The position numbers and the translations under genes were made by a program. DNA of 64,000 bases. Source: Spirochaetales bacterium. Its GTDB lineage: Bacteria; Spirochaetota; Spirochaetia; Treponematales; Treponemataceae. The stretch is from positions 604,024 to 668,023 of the forward strand of contig QKEL01000008.1 in the NCBI GenBank assembly GCA_003252395.1, read 5' to 3'. Below are positions 32,376-40,526 of this stretch, one piece after another; within the stretch, counting starts at the first letter, position 1; each line of letters starts with the position of its first letter. A model generated the notes under the pieces. That model was not told the DNA's origin. It searched no databases and worked only from the letters and a program-made list of their open reading frames with translations.

Positions 32376-33647
32376 ATGGACTTTGCGAATCACCCCTGCT
32401 TCAACGCGGAAGCCAGGCACACCACCGCCCGGGTACACCTGCCGGTGGCCCCCAAGTGCAACGTGCAGTGCAATTTTTGCAACCGGAAATACGACTGCGT
32501 GAACGAGTCCCGCCCCGGGGTCACGAGCTCTGTCCTCGAGCCCGGCGCCGCGGTCGACTATCTGGAATCGGTCCTGGAACGCATACCCAACGTGGCCGTG
32601 GTCGGTATCGCCGGCCCCGGAGACCCCTTCGCCAACCCCGAGGAAACCCTCGAGACCATGGAACTGGTCGGCAAAAAGCACCCGGACAAGCTCCTGTGCC
32701 TCGCCACCAACGGGCTCGGGCTACCCGAGTACGTGGACCGCGTGGCGGCGCTGAACGTATCGCACGTTACCATAACCCTCAACGCGGTCGACCCCGAGAT
32801 AGGCGCGAAAATCTACGCCTGGATCCGCGTGGGGAACAAGCCCTACCGGGGCGTGGAAGGGGCGAAGATCCTCCTGGAGCGCCAGCTCCTCGCCATCAGG
32901 CTCCTGAAGGAAAAGGGCGTCACCGTGAAGATCAATACCGTGGTGATACCGGGGATCAACGACGGGCACGTTCCCGAGATTGCCCGCGTGGCGGGAGCGC
33001 TCGGCGCGGACGTACAGAACTGCATTCCCCTTATGCACGTTGAGGGAACCGCCTTCGAGGGCGTTCCCGCCCCGGAAGCGGGCGACCTGCAGGCCATGAG
33101 ATTCGAGGCGGGCAAAAGCCTGAAGCAGATGTCGCACTGCGCCCGCTGCCGCGCCGACGCCGCCGGGCTTTTGGGGGCCCAGAACAACGAGGAAATCGCG
33201 GCCCTGCTCGCCGAGGCGGGCCGCGTAAAACCCACGGAAGAAAGGCCCAGGGTGGCCGTGGCGACCATGGAAGGCCTTTTCGTGAACCGACACCTCGGCG
33301 AGGCGCCGACCCTGTGGATTTACGAGGCGGAAGGCGAAGGCGTCACGGGAAAGCCGGTCCTGATCGAGCAGCGCGCGACGCCGATACCCGGCGGGGGCGA
33401 CGCCCGGTGGGAAGCCCTCGCCGAATCGCTTTCGGACTGCTTCGCCGTGCTGGTATCGGGCGCGGGCCCCTCCCCGGAACGGATTCTCAAGGCGCGGGGC
33501 GTTCGCGTGATTGCCGTGGAGGGACTTATCTCCGACACGGTAGGGGAACTGCTCGCCGGAAGGGAGATACCCAAGGTGCTGATGCGTCGCGCGGGTTCCT
33601 GCGGGGCGGGAAGCTCCTGCGGGGGAACGGGCCAAGGCTGCGCCTAG
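32376..33647 (+). CDS. nifB: FeMo-cofactor biosynthesis protein NifB
   Basis: 423 residues. The radical-SAM motif CNVQCNFC with extra Cys (NRKYDCV) is near residue 29, followed by GIAGPGDPF (SAM binding) and ATNGLGLP. MSHCARCRADAAG provides further cluster ligands. The C-terminal ~110 residues (RPRVAVATMEGLFVNRHLGE) are a NifX/NafY-like cofactor-binding domain, so this is the fused NifB-NifX type. The tail is Cys-rich (SCGAGSSCGGTGQGCA). Builds the 8Fe-9S-C NifB cofactor. The stop lies inside a 21-bp tandem repeat. Confidence 0.95.
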   Translation: MDFANHPCFNAEARHTTARVHLPVAPKCNVQCNFCNRKYDCVNESRPGVTSSVLEPGAAVDYLESVLERIPNVAVVGIAGPGDPFANPEETLETMELVGKKHPDKLLCLATNGLGLPEYVDRVAALNVSHVTITLNAVDPEIGAKIYAWIRVGNKPYRGVEGAKILLERQLLAIRLLKEKGVTVKINTVVIPGINDGHVPEIARVAGALGADVQNCIPLMHVEGTAFEGVPAPEAGDLQAMRFEAGKSLKQMSHCARCRADAAGLLGAQNNEEIAALLAEAGRVKPTEERPRVAVATMEGLFVNRHLGEAPTLWIYEAEGEGVTGKPVLIEQRATPIPGGGDARWEALAESLSDCFAVLVSGAGPSPERILKARGVRVIAVEGLISDTVGELLAGREIPKVLMRRAGSCGAGSSCGGTGQGCA

Positions 33648-33713
33648 TCCGGCCAAGGCTGCGCCTAGTCCGGCCAAGGCTGCGCCTGAGCCGGGCAGGG
33701 TCGCGCCTGAGCC
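33630..33713 (+). repeat. Tandem repeat, four 21-bp units across the nifB stop
   Basis: Unit GGCCAAGGCTGCGCCTAGTC plus C at 33630-33650, an exact second copy at 33651-33671, then two diverged copies at 33672-33692 and 33693-33713. The nifB stop (TAG 33645-33647) lies in the first unit, so expansion occurred outside the coding region. Confidence 0.85.
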
Positions 33714-33799
33714 GACCCGCGAGGGATTTATTCGGGAATTGCGGGGCGCGCCCATGCGCCCCGGCATCCATATACTTCACGAACCAGAGGAGAACTGAC

Positions 33800-34108
33800 A
33801 TGACCAAACCGGCGCACCACATTTTCGTATGCGGCTCGTTCCGAATGAACGGAACCCCGCAGGGCGTCTGCAACAAGGCGGGCTCGTTGGGCCTCATGCA
33901 ATACCTCGAGTCCGAGCTTTCGGACCGGGGCATGGCCGACGTCGCGGTTTCGAGCACGGGCTGCCTGAAGGTCTGCGACCGCGGCCCCGCCATGGTGGTT
34001 TATCCCGAAGGCTGGTGGTACGGCCGCGTGGACGGCGAGGACGCGATCGACGCGATCATCGACTCCATCGAGAGCGGGTCTCCCGCCGCCGATTACATTA
34101 TCGCCTGA
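33800..34108 (+). CDS. Thioredoxin-like 2Fe-2S ferredoxin
   Basis: 102 residues from ATG 33800 with GAGGAG 8 nt upstream; a longer open frame reaching back into nifB is a shadow. Cysteine pattern: Cys in FVCGSFRM, in GVCNKAGS, and the pair in STGCLKVCDRGP, as in Shethna/thioredoxin-like 2Fe-2S ferredoxins found in nif clusters of Azotobacter and clostridia. VVYPEGWWYGRV is also characteristic. Likely electron carrier or nitrogenase-protecting protein of the nif operon. A terminator follows at 34175, closing the operon. Confidence 0.9.
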   Translation: MTKPAHHIFVCGSFRMNGTPQGVCNKAGSLGLMQYLESELSDRGMADVAVSSTGCLKVCDRGPAMVVYPEGWWYGRVDGEDAIDAIIDSIESGSPAADYIIA

Positions 34109-34174
34109 TTTATCGTACCGAACGCCGGTACCGTTTCACACTTCTCGCGTATGTAAAAAACGCTTCTCTCCCCG

Positions 34175-34208
34175 CCGGAACCGGACACTCTCCCGGTTCC
34201 GGTTTTTT
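34175..34208 (+). terminator. Terminator of the nif operon
   Basis: CCGGAACCGG (34175-34184) and CCGGTTCCGG (34193-34202) form a 10-bp stem followed by six T. Confidence 0.9.
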
Positions 34209-34209
34209 A

Positions 34210-34238
34210 TTGACTTTTATTGTTACCCAAGGTATACT
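34210..34238 (+). promoter_or_regulatory. Sigma-70 promoter of candidate small RNA
   Basis: TTGACT (34210-34215), 17-bp spacer, TATACT (34233-34238). It starts 2 bp after the T tract of the nif terminator, so this is an independent unit. Confidence 0.75.
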
Positions 34239-34244
34239 TTAAAC

Positions 34245-34334
34245 ATAAGGCGTAATTCGCGCCTTATAATTCCGTCCTTATCGCCTGTGGTAGGCATTGA
34301 CCCCGAAGCGCTCGTCACGCATCGGGGTTTTTTA
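34245..34334 (+). ncRNA. Candidate ~90-nt small RNA between nif and mod genes
   Basis: Bounded by a good promoter and an intrinsic terminator, with no open frame. Three hairpins: ATAAGGCG/CGCCTTAT (34245-34252, 34260-34267); GCCT/AGGC (34283-34286, 34292-34295); and the terminator CCCCGA...TCGGGG (34301-34327) with six T. The next gene (modC) is on the opposite strand, so this is not a leader. It matches no RNA family I know (not tmRNA, SRP RNA or 6S by length and motifs). The place between nif and mod suggests nitrogen or molybdenum control, as inference. Confidence 0.6.
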
Positions 34335-34335
34335 T

Positions 34336-35451
34336 TTACCGCAAAAGCAATATGTCTTCGGGGTTCACGGAAAATACCCGCCACCGGACGGCGCCGTCTG
34401 CCTCGTCGATGTCGTCGGATATTCTCATGAGGGGGGAAGGTTGGGTTTTATCGCGCGCGTCCAGCACGTGAACGTATTCGCTTTTCGAGAAGGGATCGTG
34501 GCAGGCGGCCCGGGCCAGCCCCTCGAAAAGGTTGACGTCGGTTCCCGGACGCGCGGACCGGATATGATGGGCGCGAATGCCGATATGGGTCAGGTCGGGC
34601 GGCACGGGGCGCCCCGTTTCCAGCTCCAACCCCCACCCGGGAACGGCGACCCTCGTCGGCCCGGCGGGAAACGCCCGTTCCACGTTTTTGCATCCCGTCA
34701 GGCTCGCGGCCGCGGCGGAGCCCGGGTCGTCGAAAACCTCACGGGCCCTTCCCTCGGCCACAACCCGCCCCGCATCCATGACGATCATGCGCTCGCACAC
34801 CCGGAAAATCTCGTCCCGGTCGTGGGAAACGAAAAGAACCGACCCCTCCCGCCCGTCGAGGGTCTCGATGAGTTCCGCCTCCAAGGCGGCTCGCAAATGG
34901 CTGTCCAGGGCGGAAAAGGGCTCGTCCAGGAGTACCGCCCGCGGCTCCATGGCGAAAATGCGCGCCAACGCCGCCCGTTGCTGCTGGCCCCCGGAAAGCT
35001 GGTTCGGCTTCCTGCGCTCAAGGCCCCGGAGCCGGAACCGCTCCACGAGGGAGTCGACCCGGGAATCAAGCGAGGGGGTAAGGCCCTTTGTAGGGAACCC
35101 GCGCCCGGGGCCGCGCCGGGCCGCTCGCCTTTTTTTGTCGGTCTCCCGCAGGACGATACGGATATTGTCCGCCACGCTCATGGTGGGAAAAAGCGCGTAG
35201 TGCTGAAAGAGATAACCCACGTCCCGAAACCGGGGCGGCACGTTTACCCCCGAGGCGGAATCGAACACGACCCGCCCGTCTATCTCGATGCGGCCCTCAT
35301 CGGGGGTTTCCACCCCGGCCACCGCGCGGAGCGTCATGCTCTTGCCGCAGCCGGAAGCGCCGAGAATGCCCGTGCGTCGCCCCCGGTCGTCGATGCACAC
35401 TTCCAGGCTAAAGCCGGGGTACCGCTTAATGATTTCCGCTTTTATCGCCAT
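34336..35451 (-). CDS. modC: Molybdate ABC transporter ATP-binding protein ModC
   Basis: 371 residues. ABC ATPase: GASGCGKS (Walker A), LSGGQQQRAALARI (signature), LLDEPFSALD (Walker B), SHDRDEIF (H loop). A C-terminal ~120-residue regulatory part (VERAFPAGPTRVAVPGWGLE) replaces the usual TOBE/MOP domain. An insertion KKRRAARRGPGRGFPTKG sits in the helical subdomain. Powers molybdate import with ModB and ModA encoded upstream; 9-bp gap to modB with AGGAG before the start. Confidence 0.88.
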   Translation of the reverse strand: MAIKAEIIKRYPGFSLEVCIDDRGRRTGILGASGCGKSMTLRAVAGVETPDEGRIEIDGRVVFDSASGVNVPPRFRDVGYLFQHYALFPTMSVADNIRIVLRETDKKRRAARRGPGRGFPTKGLTPSLDSRVDSLVERFRLRGLERRKPNQLSGGQQQRAALARIFAMEPRAVLLDEPFSALDSHLRAALEAELIETLDGREGSVLFVSHDRDEIFRVCERMIVMDAGRVVAEGRAREVFDDPGSAAAASLTGCKNVERAFPAGPTRVAVPGWGLELETGRPVPPDLTHIGIRAHHIRSARPGTDVNLFEGLARAACHDPFSKSEYVHVLDARDKTQPSPLMRISDDIDEADGAVRWRVFSVNPEDILLLR

Positions 35452-35460
35452 GGAAACTCC

Positions 35461-36129
35461 TCATTTGGGAACGCCCGAGCGGGTTCCCCCGGGCAGAAGA
35501 TTGACCGCCACGGTTACGGTCGTGGAAACCGCCACGATGATGAGTACCCACACGAGGGCCTCGTCCATGCGCCCCCCTTCCGCGGCGAAGAAAATCGCCA
35601 CGGGGACGGTTTGGGTCCTCCCGGGAATGTTTCCCGCGATCATCAGCGTCGCGCCGAATTCGCCGAGGGCCCGGGCGAAGGCGAGTACCGTTCCCCCCGC
35701 GGCGCCGGGCCACGCGGCGGGCAGGGTAACCCGCCAGAAGATAGTCCACTCCGACAGGCCGAGCGTTCGCGCCGCGTGGGTAATGGCGGGATCGAGCTGC
35801 TCGAAGGAGGCGCGGGTCGTGCGGTACACCAGGGGGAAGGCGACCACCGTCGCGGCGATCACCGTCGCGCCCCAGGAGAAGATTACCCGAATTCCCAGCG
35901 TCGAAAGGAACTTCCCCAGGAACCCGTACCTGCCGAACAGCACAAGCAGGAAAAAGCCGAGAACGGTCGGCGGCAGGACCATGGGCAGGGTGAATACCCC
36001 GTCCGCTACGGCGCGAAGACGCCCTTCCAGCGAAACGACCCACCGCGCGGCCGCCAAGCCGAGAAAAAAGGCGATTGCCGTCGCGCACAGGGAGGTCTTG
36101 AGCGATATCGCGAACGGGGTCCAGTCCAT
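35461..36129 (-). CDS. modB: Molybdate ABC transporter permease ModB
   Basis: 222 residues with five or six membrane segments. The EAA-type loop for ModC contact is AARTLGLSEWTIFWRVTLP. LPMVLPPTVLGFFLL and ARALGEFGATLMIAGNIPG are ModB hallmarks. Starts 2 bp after the modA stop. Confidence 0.93.
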   Translation of the reverse strand: MDWTPFAISLKTSLCATAIAFFLGLAAARWVVSLEGRLRAVADGVFTLPMVLPPTVLGFFLLVLFGRYGFLGKFLSTLGIRVIFSWGATVIAATVVAFPLVYRTTRASFEQLDPAITHAARTLGLSEWTIFWRVTLPAAWPGAAGGTVLAFARALGEFGATLMIAGNIPGRTQTVPVAIFFAAEGGRMDEALVWVLIIVAVSTTVTVAVNLLPGGTRSGVPK

Positions 36130-36131
36130 GC

Positions 36132-36911
36132 TCAGGGCTCCGAGAAACCGTACGCGTTAAAAACCTTCCGCGCCTCGGCGCCGGAAAGCCACGCGAGGAA
36201 AGCCTTCGCGGCCTCGGGGTTCGCGCTCGAAGCCACCACCGCCGCGGGATACACCACCGGGGAATGGGAGCCCTCGGGCGCGACCGCGGCCACGGAAACG
36301 GCTTTGGAAACGGCGGCGTCGGTGGCGTACACCACGCCGCAATCCGCCTCGCCTGACTCAACCCAGGCCAGCACCTGGCGAACGTCCTTCGCGAAAACCG
36401 CCTTGCGCGACACGTCCTCTAGAATGCCCAACGCGGTAAACGCCTGCTCCGCGTACTGTCCCGCGGGAACGCTCTTGAAATCGCCCAGGGCGATCCGCGT
36501 AACGGCCGGAAGCGCGGCGTCCTCAAAGGAAGAGAGCGTTAATTCGGACTGCGGGGCGACCACGAGCGCCACGGCGTTTTTAAGAAGGTCCTTCCGCGTC
36601 CCCGCGAGCAGCAATCCCTTGGCCTCCAGGGCATTCATCTGCTTCGGGGAGGCGGAAACGAAAAGGTCCACCGGCGCGCCCTGCTCGATTTGGGCCTGAA
36701 GGGCTCCTGAGGAACCGTAGGTCGCCTTGACCGTGACCCGGTCGGGTGAATTCCCGTACAGGGCGATCAGTTCGTTCATGGCGTCGGTAAGGCTCGCGGC
36801 CGCGGAAACGATAATCTCGCCCTTGGGCGCAGACTTCGATTCGGACGCGCCCTTCGCGTAACCAAACGCTACCACTAGGCAAAATGCGGCAATTGCCGTC
36901 AATTTCTTCAT
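36132..36911 (-). CDS. modA: Molybdate-binding protein ModA
   Basis: 259 residues from ATG 36911 (GGAGG 6 nt upstream). Signal peptide ~1-20 (MKKLTAIAAFCLVVAFGYAK). Mature part: IIVSAAASLTDAMNELIALY, KATYGSSGALQAQIEQGAPV and ESGEADCGVVYATDA, matching the ModA fold with Ser residues for the oxyanion. Periplasmic binding of molybdate or tungstate. The mRNA leader has an intrinsic terminator at 36943-36983. Confidence 0.93.
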   Translation of the reverse strand: MKKLTAIAAFCLVVAFGYAKGASESKSAPKGEIIVSAAASLTDAMNELIALYGNSPDRVTVKATYGSSGALQAQIEQGAPVDLFVSASPKQMNALEAKGLLLAGTRKDLLKNAVALVVAPQSELTLSSFEDAALPAVTRIALGDFKSVPAGQYAEQAFTALGILEDVSRKAVFAKDVRQVLAWVESGEADCGVVYATDAAVSKAVSVAAVAPEGSHSPVVYPAAVVASSANPEAAKAFLAWLSGAEARKVFNAYGFSEP

Positions 36912-36942
36912 ACTCTTCCTCCGAATGTGGTTTTTAAGAAAC

Positions 36943-36983
36943 AAAAAGGCCGCCGGCACCCCATCTCTGGGCAACCGGCGGCC
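36943..36983 (-). terminator. Intrinsic terminator in the modABC leader
   Basis: Minus strand: GGCCGCCGG (36975-36983) pairs with CCGGCGGCC (36948-36956), inner GCCC/GGGG pairing, then TTTTTGTTTCTT. It lies between the divergent promoter region and the modA start, so molybdate uptake may be attenuated. It is too short for the Moco riboswitch (well over 100 nt). Confidence 0.75.
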
Positions 36984-37002
36984 TTGTCAGTTCTTGTACA
37001 AA

Positions 37003-37054
37003 ACAGTACATAACGTTTCTAAATATGTCAATACATAACAAAGTATGCTATAAT
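37003..37054. promoter_or_regulatory. Divergent promoter region of modABC and its regulator
   Basis: Plus strand: TATAAT at 37049-37054, 8 bp before the regulator's ATG. Minus strand: TTGACA (37026-37031), 17-bp spacer, TACTGT (37003-37008). TATGT (37024-37028) and ACATA (37033-37037) form an inverted repeat over the minus -35. TACATAAC occurs twice in direct orientation (37007-37014 and 37032-37039), 25 bp apart. These are likely operator sites for the regulator at 37062. Confidence 0.6.
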
Positions 37055-37061
37055 AATAAAC

Positions 37062-38036
37062 ATGGCAGAACAAAACGATATGAAATCAGACGCCCTCACG
37101 CCCCTGGAAGTGGCCCAGACACTCAGAATCGCAAAAAATACCGTATATGAGCTCGTGAAACGGGGAGAATTGCATGCTTACCGGGTAGGCAAAAAACTGC
37201 GGTTCGACTCCCGCGACGTGCAAACCTATATTAATAGGGGAAGAAACCAAGCCGACCAGGGCGAGCGGAGCATACCGGAGCGGCACGCGGCGACCGAAAC
37301 CCCGTCGGTCGGGGCGCTCCTCCCCCAAAATGCCCGCCCCTTTATCCTTTGCGGCCAAGACATCCTCCTCGATATCCTCGCGAGCCACCTTGAGGCAACA
37401 ATACCCGGTTTATCGACCTACCGATCCTTCCTCGGAAGCTATAACGGCCTTCACGAGCTCTATCTCGGCAACGTGCACCTGGCAAGCTCCCACCTCTGGG
37501 ACGCCGCCACCGATACCTACACCCTGCCCTTCCTCCCCCATTTACTTCCCGGCGTTCCCCTCACGGCAGTGCGCCTCGTCACCCGGCAGGTCGGGTTTTA
37601 CGTACGTAAGGGAAACCCGAAAGGCATTCGGGAATGGGAAGATCTCGCGCGTACCGACGTTCAGTTCGTGAATCGCGAAGCGGGAAGCGGGATCAGGGTC
37701 CTGGTGGACGGCAAGCTCCGCGTATTGGGCCTCTCCGGCGCCGCGGTGAGCGGCTATGGGCGAATATGCACCAACCATTTGGTGGCGGCAACCACCGTCG
37801 CGCGCGGGGGCGGCGACTGCGCGGTAGGGAGCGAAATGGCTTCCCGGCAGGTCGCGGGTGTCGACTTCGTCCCCCTTCAGGATGAATGTTACGACCTGGT
37901 CTTTCCGACCGCCAACGAAGGGCTCGACCACTTTGCCGAGCTCGTAAACCGGGTGTGCTCCGCGGAATTCCGCCACGAGCTTGAGGGTTTGGGCGGGTAC
38001 GGCACCGCGGAAACGGGCGCGATTTTCCGGGTATAA
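37062..38036 (+). CDS. HTH regulator with periplasmic-binding-like domain, mod control
   Basis: 324 residues. The N-terminal excisionase/MerR-like HTH (LTPLEVAQTLRIAKNTVYEL, YRVGKKLRFDSRDVQTYINR) is joined to a C-terminal PBP-like domain (~residues 100-315; LAPS-type SYNGLHELYLGNVHLASSHL, NREAGSGIRVLVD, DCAVGSEMASRQVAGVDFVP). This is the layout of one-component regulators that sense molybdate or tungstate (TunR-like). Divergent from modABC, with shared operators between, so control of modABC is very likely. The start is very close to the TATAAT box, implying a leaderless or near-leaderless mRNA. Confidence 0.85.
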   Translation: MAEQNDMKSDALTPLEVAQTLRIAKNTVYELVKRGELHAYRVGKKLRFDSRDVQTYINRGRNQADQGERSIPERHAATETPSVGALLPQNARPFILCGQDILLDILASHLEATIPGLSTYRSFLGSYNGLHELYLGNVHLASSHLWDAATDTYTLPFLPHLLPGVPLTAVRLVTRQVGFYVRKGNPKGIREWEDLARTDVQFVNREAGSGIRVLVDGKLRVLGLSGAAVSGYGRICTNHLVAATTVARGGGDCAVGSEMASRQVAGVDFVPLQDECYDLVFPTANEGLDHFAELVNRVCSAEFRHELEGLGGYGTAETGAIFRV

Positions 38037-38045
38037 CCGGCCCAA

Positions 38046-38148
38046 ACAGGCTGACCACGCGCAGAATCCGCAAAAAAATGCAATTTTATGCATTTTATAG
38101 GATATATTTTGCATAAATATTGACAATACCCGCGCAACCACGTATTTT
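38046..38148 (+). promoter_or_regulatory. Promoter and TGCA-rich region of the nifV operon
   Basis: TTGACA (38120-38125), 17-bp spacer, TATTTT (38143-38148). Upstream, ATGCA and TGCAT cores recur within AT-rich sequence, and GCATAAATATT (38111-38121) is shared with the nifA promoter region, suggesting common control. Confidence 0.55.
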
Positions 38149-38154
38149 TTAACT

Positions 38155-38571
38155 ATGGTGAACGAAATGGTAGACTGGGAAGCCTTCTACAACGAAGGCA
38201 GGAGCTATCATCGGACAGCGCAAGGGAGCGTTCGCCGACCGGAAGTATTCACGCCAGGGATTATTCAAAACCTTGTCGCGATGGGTATCGAGAAATATAT
38301 CATGGCCCTCTTCATGAAGCGGGGCATGCTGCCGAGGAACCATACCATGACCGATCTCTTGGGAGAATCGGACGGAATGCTTCCCCTGGACGCGCATACG
38401 AAAGAAACCCTTCTGTACATGGACGGGCTTCAGAGAATCTGCTCCATGGACGATTTCTCGATCCAGGAGCCCACGAAAGAGGACGTAACGAGGTTTCTCA
38501 CGGCGATCGACGCGGTCGCATCGGCCGTAGAAACGGAATTGCACGAAGGTACGCCGGCGGAAGCAAAATGA
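38155..38571 (+). CDS. Small helical protein, HEPN-like, coupled to nifV
   Basis: 138 residues, function unknown. [20 protein letters not shown] followed by [14 protein letters not shown] resembles the helix pair and basic/His segment of HEPN-type domains, but the R-x4-6-H catalytic motif of HEPN nucleases is not clear. ATG 38155 falls at the predicted transcription start (leaderless); an ATG at 38167 with GGTGA upstream is an alternative. The stop overlaps the following synthase (ATGA), so the two products are made together. Confidence 0.55.
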   Translation: MVNEMVDWEAFYNEGRSYHRTAQGSVRRPEVFTPGIIQNLVAMGIEKYIMALFMKRGMLPRNHTMTDLLGESDGMLPLDAHTKETLLYMDGLQRICSMDDFSIQEPTKEDVTRFLTAIDAVASAVETELHEGTPAEAK

Positions 38572-40166
38572 CCGCCCGACGAATCCGAATCCTCGATACG
38601 ACGCTCCGTGACGGCGACCAAGCGGCGGGCTTTGCCCTGTCGCCCACCGAAAAGCTCGGCATCGCCCGGGCCCTCGCCCGTTACGGGGTAGACTGCATAG
38701 AGACCGGCTTCCCCGGCTCCTCCCCAATCGACGCCCATGCCTGCGCGCTCATCGCCGATGACCTGGGGGGCCGGGTACAGCTTGCGGTCATGACCCGGTT
38801 AAAACCCGTGGAAATCCGGGAATCCGCCAAGTACATTCCCGCGGGCAGACTCGCGGCGCCCATAACCGGGCCCTGGCCCGACGACGTCGCCTCCTCGGCG
38901 GGCGTTCTCCACCTTTCCTGCCCGGTCAGCGACATTCACCTCGACATCAAACTCGGGCTGAGCCGAAGCGACACCCTCCGCCTTACCCGCGACTCGGTTT
39001 CCTTCGCCTGCGGCCTCGCGCCCCTGGTGGAAATCGGCGCCGAAGACGCCACCCGGGCCGACCCCGGCTTTCTCGTCGAATGGTGCGCCGCCGCCGTGGA
39101 AGCGGGGGCGCGCATCGTCAACATCGCGGACACCGTCGGGCGCGCCCTGCCCGACGAAATGAAGGCGCTCGTGGAGCGCATCCGTTCCCGCGTGCCGGCC
39201 TTTGACCGGGAAGAGGCGGTCTTAAGCGTCCACTGCCACAACGATCGCGGACTCGCCCTCGCGAACGCGTTGGCCGCGGCGAGCGCGGGGTGCGCCCAGG
39301 TAGAGCTCACCGCCCTCGGGGTCGGCGAGCGCTCGGGCAACGCGGCCCTCGAAGAATTCGCCTGCGTCGCGCGCGAACGCGGCGAACTGGGGCTCGTCAC
39401 CGACATAAAGAGCGCCTACACCGGCGAAATCGCCCGAATCGTCTCCCTCGCCGTCGGCAGCTCCCTCTCGCCCCTCAAGCCCCTCACCGGCTGGAACGTC
39501 AACGCCCACGCCTCGGGCATGCACCAACAGGGCATCGTAAAATCGAAAAAGGCCTACCGCCTCGCCGATCCCGCCGAATACGGCACCGCCCCGGACCGCA
39601 TCGTCCTTTCCCGCCACTCGGGAAGGGCGGGAATCGCGGCCTACGTTCGGGAACATGCGGGGTACGATCCCGGACCGGAAGCCCTCGCCGCCCTCCTCGA
39701 GCGAATCAAAACGGACCAACGCCCCCCCACGGCGACCTCCGTCCTCCAATCGCTCAAACCCGCGCTCTCAGGCTCCACCGCGCCCCGAAGCGTAAAAAGC
39801 TACCGGGAAGAAACCTCCTTCGCCAACGGGGAACCGTACTGGCGCATCGAGGCGCGCATCGCCGGAAACGACCGCCCCCGCACCGTCCGCGCCGAAGCCT
39901 CAATCCTGGTCGCCGCCCTCCTGGAAATCGTGCGCGTCGAAACCGGACTCTCCCTCAAAGTCCGCTCCCTCTGCCACACCGGCTTCGGCGAAGCCCACCG
40001 CGTGTACCTCGAAACCGCCATAGACGGCTTCGGCGAACGCGTGTGGGCCTTCGAGCGCCGGGGCGCCGTTCCCAACCGGCTCGCCCTCGAATGCATGCTC
40101 GACGCCGTCAACTCCGCGAAGGCCAACGTCGCCGCGGTCATCGCGGGCGCCACGGGCGGACTCTAA
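38568..40166 (+). CDS. Homocitrate / 2-isopropylmalate synthase family (NifV candidate)
   Basis: 532 residues. HMGL-like TIM barrel: [15 protein letters not shown] (catalytic Arg and metal Asp), [28 protein letters not shown] (HxH metal site) and [31 protein letters not shown] and LSRHSGRAG come next, then a C-terminal LeuA-type allosteric domain (~400-525). It is longer than classical NifV (~380) and as long as LeuA, so by sequence alone it could be 2-isopropylmalate synthase. Location beside nif and mod genes favours homocitrate synthase, which supplies the organic ligand of FeMo-cofactor. RDGDQ replaces the usual RDGEQ. Confidence 0.75.
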   Translation: MTARRIRILDTTLRDGDQAAGFALSPTEKLGIARALARYGVDCIETGFPGSSPIDAHACALIADDLGGRVQLAVMTRLKPVEIRESAKYIPAGRLAAPITGPWPDDVASSAGVLHLSCPVSDIHLDIKLGLSRSDTLRLTRDSVSFACGLAPLVEIGAEDATRADPGFLVEWCAAAVEAGARIVNIADTVGRALPDEMKALVERIRSRVPAFDREEAVLSVHCHNDRGLALANALAAASAGCAQVELTALGVGERSGNAALEEFACVARERGELGLVTDIKSAYTGEIARIVSLAVGSSLSPLKPLTGWNVNAHASGMHQQGIVKSKKAYRLADPAEYGTAPDRIVLSRHSGRAGIAAYVREHAGYDPGPEALAALLERIKTDQRPPTATSVLQSLKPALSGSTAPRSVKSYREETSFANGEPYWRIEARIAGNDRPRTVRAEASILVAALLEIVRVETGLSLKVRSLCHTGFGEAHRVYLETAIDGFGERVWAFERRGAVPNRLALECMLDAVNSAKANVAAVIAGATGGL

Positions 40167-40301
40167 AGACTGAGGCACACAGGGCCACGCGCCGCGATGG
40201 GCGGCCCCTCACAGCCGTTCGCACGTCGGGCCACGCGGGGCGAAGGGCTGAGGGAAATCGCCTACCCTCCCCGCGCGCAAGCCCCGCCGCCCTCGCTCCG
40301 C

Positions 40302-40329
40302 TTGACCCGAACCCGCAAAAACGTATATA
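40302..40329 (+). promoter_or_regulatory. Promoter of tRNA-Ile gene
   Basis: TTGACC (40302-40307), 16-bp spacer, TATATA (40324-40329), about 75 bp before the mature tRNA. Confidence 0.55.
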
Positions 40330-40407
40330 GTGTGCAAGCATTTCCGGCCTTATGACGCCTGTAGCTTGCTTTGAGTACCACTCACGTCATAGAGCCTGAA
40401 TTGCGCC

Positions 40408-40481
40408 GGGCCTATAGCTCAGTTGGTTAGAGCCGCGGACTCATAATCCGTCGGTCCCTGGTTCAAGTCCAGGTGGGCCCA
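40408..40481 (+). tRNA. tRNA-Ile(CAU)
   Basis: 74-nt cloverleaf: acceptor GGGCCTA with TGGGCCC, D arm GCTC/GAGC, anticodon stem GCGGA/TCCGT with loop CTCATAA (anticodon CAU), T arm CCTGG/CCAGG with TTCAAGT, discriminator A. CCA is not encoded. ACTCATAATC in the anticodon arm and the T-arm sequence resemble tRNA-Ile2, whose C34 is changed to lysidine by TilS, rather than tRNA-Met. It marks the junction with the low-GC island. Confidence 0.9.
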
Positions 40482-40487
40482 GTACAC

Positions 40488-40526
40488 AAAAGTGCTTGTA
40501 GGATAACGACTTACAAGCACTTTTTT
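40488..40526 (+). terminator. Terminator of tRNA-Ile
   Basis: AAAAGTGCTTGTA (40488-40500) pairs with TACAAGCACTTTT (40512-40524), then further T. Separates the tRNA from the integrase. Confidence 0.88.

Noticed and set aside
33314..33799. In-frame extension of the ferredoxin gene back through the end of nifB
   Set aside because: It is a shadow of nifB and the 21-bp repeats; the ferredoxin fold begins at the ATG at 33800, which has a good Shine-Dalgarno.
36943..37002. Moco riboswitch upstream of modA
   Set aside because: The leader is about 90 nt and folds as one long terminator hairpin; the conserved multi-helix core of the Moco motif is not visible.
40408..40481. tRNA-Met
   Set aside because: The CAU anticodon fits, but the anticodon arm and T arm resemble tRNA-Ile2; elongator and initiator Met features are lacking.
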